7,809 nucleotides of DNA from Candidatus Didemnitutus sp. (GTDB lineage Bacteria > Verrucomicrobiota > Verrucomicrobiia > Opitutales > Opitutaceae): contig JAUXOH010000392.1 of assembly GCA_030682505.1 (NCBI GenBank), forward strand, positions 1-7,809, read 5' to 3'. The notes under the pieces were generated by a model. It was given only the letters and a program-made list of their open reading frames with translations. It was not told the DNA's origin and made no database searches. The position numbers and the translations under genes were made by a program. Below, piece by piece: positions 6,290-7,809 of this stretch (position 1 is the stretch's first letter; every line of letters begins with the position of its first letter).

Positions 6290-7809
6290 TTACCAGCTGC
6301 CCTTGACGCCGACCGAGAACTGCACGCCGAATTCCTCGATGCGGTAGGTCTTGGCGTATTCCGGCGTCACCGCGTTGTAGCGCAGGAGCTTTTGCTGGAC
6401 GTTGAGCACATTGCGGGCGTTCGCGAACACCGTGAGGCGTTTGCTGAACTGATATTCCGCGTTGACGTCCGTGAAGGTGCGCGGGGCGTAGTATTCACGG
6501 AAACCGGCGGTGACACCGTATTGCGCTCCGGTCTGCAGGTTCAATTGCTGTTCGCCGCGGTAGTTCCACTTCAACTGCACCACGATCGGCTTGGCGCTGT
6601 AGGTGATGCCCCAGCTGGCGGACTCCTTGATGAACTTCGCAAAGTCCGCGTTGTTCGGACCGGACAGATCAAGCTTGGTGCCGTTGGCGAAGACGGAGAA
6701 GTTCCGACCGATACCGGGTAGGAAGTTGAGCGGCTGTTGATAGTTGAACTCGAACCCGCTGATCTTGGCCGCCCCCACGTTGACCGTGGTCTGGAGGTTC
6801 AAGCCGAGCGTGGTCGGATCAAGATTGAATTCGGTGATGTCGTCGGTTGTCACCAAGCGCGCGGCCTGCCCCCAGAAGTCGCTGATGTCCTTCCAGAAAT
6901 AGCCCGCGGAAATCACACCGCCCTTGGGAATATAGTATTCCAGCGAGAGATCGTAGCTGTCGGCGTCCCAGGGTTGGAGCGCGACATTCGTCACGATCAC
7001 GGTTTGGGCCGGGATGTTGCCGAGGCCGTCGTCAAACGCGGTCGTGGAATCGTTGACGCGGGCCAGCGGGAGGATGTTCGAGAAATCCGGACGTCCCAGC
7101 GTCTTGGCGTAGGCGAACCGCGCGATGAGGTTGTCGGTCACGTCATAGTTCGCGTGGAAGCTCGGGTAGTAATTGTCGTAGGACTTGCTGGTCTTGTAAC
7201 CGCGCTCGGTGACGTTGGCCGCCAGTTGCGCGAGCGTGGTGGAAGCGGAGGTACCGCGGGTGCGCGGGCCGGCGCCGTCGTCTTCCGTCTTTTCGTAGCG
7301 CACGCCGGTGACGAGATTGAGGCGGTTTTGCAGGAAGCGTCCGTCCAACTGCACAAAGCCCGCGGAAACGGTTTCCGTCAGCGCCTGCGAGTTGACGAGG
7401 CGGAAGCGCTCGGCGGCGACTTGTTGCGCCACCGACTGCGTGAACATGGCGGGATTTGCCTGCCACGTGCTCCAGAGCAGATACGGGCTGACGTAATTGA
7501 CCGTCGGCAGGCCGAAATGGGGGTTCTGGTTCAGGTAGGTCGCATCAATAAAGGTGCCCGCATTGGTCGAACCGCCGAGGCCGTTGTACGTCCACGTCGA
7601 ATCATAGCGCTTGATGTCGCGGTCCTGCTGGCGGACGGACACGCCGACCTTGATCGAGCTGCGGAAGGACGTATCCAGCTCGCGCTTGGCGCTGAGGTCG
7701 AAGCCGCTAAACTCATCACTGGCGTCGATCGGATTGATGCGGCCCTGCGTGATGTTGTAGTTGGACAGGTTGGTCCAATCGATTTCGCCGCCGGTGGAAT
7801 TGAAGGCGC
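6290..7809 (-). CDS. TonB-dependent receptor, C-terminal barrel portion (5' end outside window)
   Basis: The open frame continues without a stop to the right edge, so 505 residues are visible and the true start is outside the window; an in-frame GTG at 7642 is internal. The fragment is beta-barrel only. Typical segments, numbered from the window edge, are GVRYEKTEDD (168-177), ARFAYAKTLGRPDFSNILP (229-247) and PWDADSYDLSLEYYIPKGGV (279-298), followed by GYFWKDISDFW. These recall the Xanthomonas/Caulobacter-type receptors (TIGR01782 style) that are often tied to carbohydrate uptake; whole proteins of that group are near 900-1000 residues. The last residue is an aromatic Trp (GVKGSW), suitable for barrel assembly. 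It ends upstream of two hairpins, one a likely terminator, so it may be a separate transcription unit from the next receptor. Its neighbours suggest a pectin-related ligand, but the sequence does not show which. Confidence 0.92.
   Translation of the reverse strand, partial: AFNSTGGEIDWTNLSNYNITQGRINPIDASDEFSGFDLSAKRELDTSFRSSIKVGVSVRQQDRDIKRYDSTWTYNGLGGSTNAGTFIDATYLNQNPHFGLPTVNYVSPYLLWSTWQANPAMFTQSVAQQVAAERFRLVNSQALTETVSAGFVQLDGRFLQNRLNLVTGVRYEKTEDDGAGPRTRGTSASTTLAQLAANVTERGYKTSKSYDNYYPSFHANYDVTDNLIARFAYAKTLGRPDFSNILPLARVNDSTTAFDDGLGNIPAQTVIVTNVALQPWDADSYDLSLEYYIPKGGVISAGYFWKDISDFWGQAARLVTTDDITEFNLDPTTLGLNLQTTVNVGAAKISGFEFNYQQPLNFLPGIGRNFSVFANGTKLDLSGPNNADFAKFIKESASWGITYSAKPIVVQLKWNYRGEQQLNLQTGAQYGVTAGFREYYAPRTFTDVNAEYQFSKRLTVFANARNVLNVQQKLLRYNAVTPEYAKTYRIEEFGVQFSVGVKGSW

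Noticed and set aside
6272..6721. A plus-strand open frame of 149 codons opposite the upstream receptor
   Set aside because: It is antisense to conserved barrel sequence and has no family resemblance or promoter.

Overview
The window looks like part of a pectin-utilisation locus from a GC-rich Gram-negative bacterium. All five genes are on the minus strand, so transcription runs from high to low coordinates. The types of TonB-dependent receptor, a secreted pectin esterase fused to a glycosidase, the kduI-kduD pair and the absence of Shine-Dalgarno sequences would fit a verrucomicrobial polysaccharide degrader such as the Opitutaceae. That placement is inference from protein style and base composition; no marker gene is present.

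Layout in transcription order: (1) 7809-6290, the C-terminal ~505 residues of a large TonB-dependent receptor that enters from outside the window. (2) 6289-6151, a 139-bp gap with two strong hairpins; the second is followed by T-runs on the minus strand and looks like an intrinsic terminator, and a sigma70-like promoter for the next gene overlaps it. (3) 6150-3970, a second TonB-dependent receptor of about 726 residues with a compact FhuA-like plan. (4) 3966-1468, starting 3 bp after that receptor's stop, a secreted two-enzyme protein: an N-terminal pectin methylesterase (CE8), then a GH43 glycosidase and a C-terminal beta-sandwich. (5) 1467-1263, a 205-bp regulatory gap with two aligned TTC-N6-GAA palindromes overlapping a candidate promoter. 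(6) 1262-432, kduI. (7) 397-1, the first 132 residues of kduD, which runs off the left edge.

How the genes could work together: the fused enzyme would de-esterify homogalacturonan and trim arabinose- or xylose-containing side chains, in the periplasm or at the cell surface. The receptors would import pectic oligosaccharides across the outer membrane. After lyase cleavage elsewhere, the unsaturated uronate product becomes 5-keto-4-deoxyuronate, which KduI isomerises and KduD reduces to 2-keto-3-deoxygluconate. No lyase, inner-membrane transporter, kdgK/kdgA or regulator gene lies in the window; they would be expected nearby.

No RNA genes, insertion sequences, CRISPR arrays or plus-strand genes could be supported. 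The most interesting points are the CE8-GH43 fusion coupled to its receptor, the tandem palindromes before kduI, and the promoter that overlaps a terminator hairpin.
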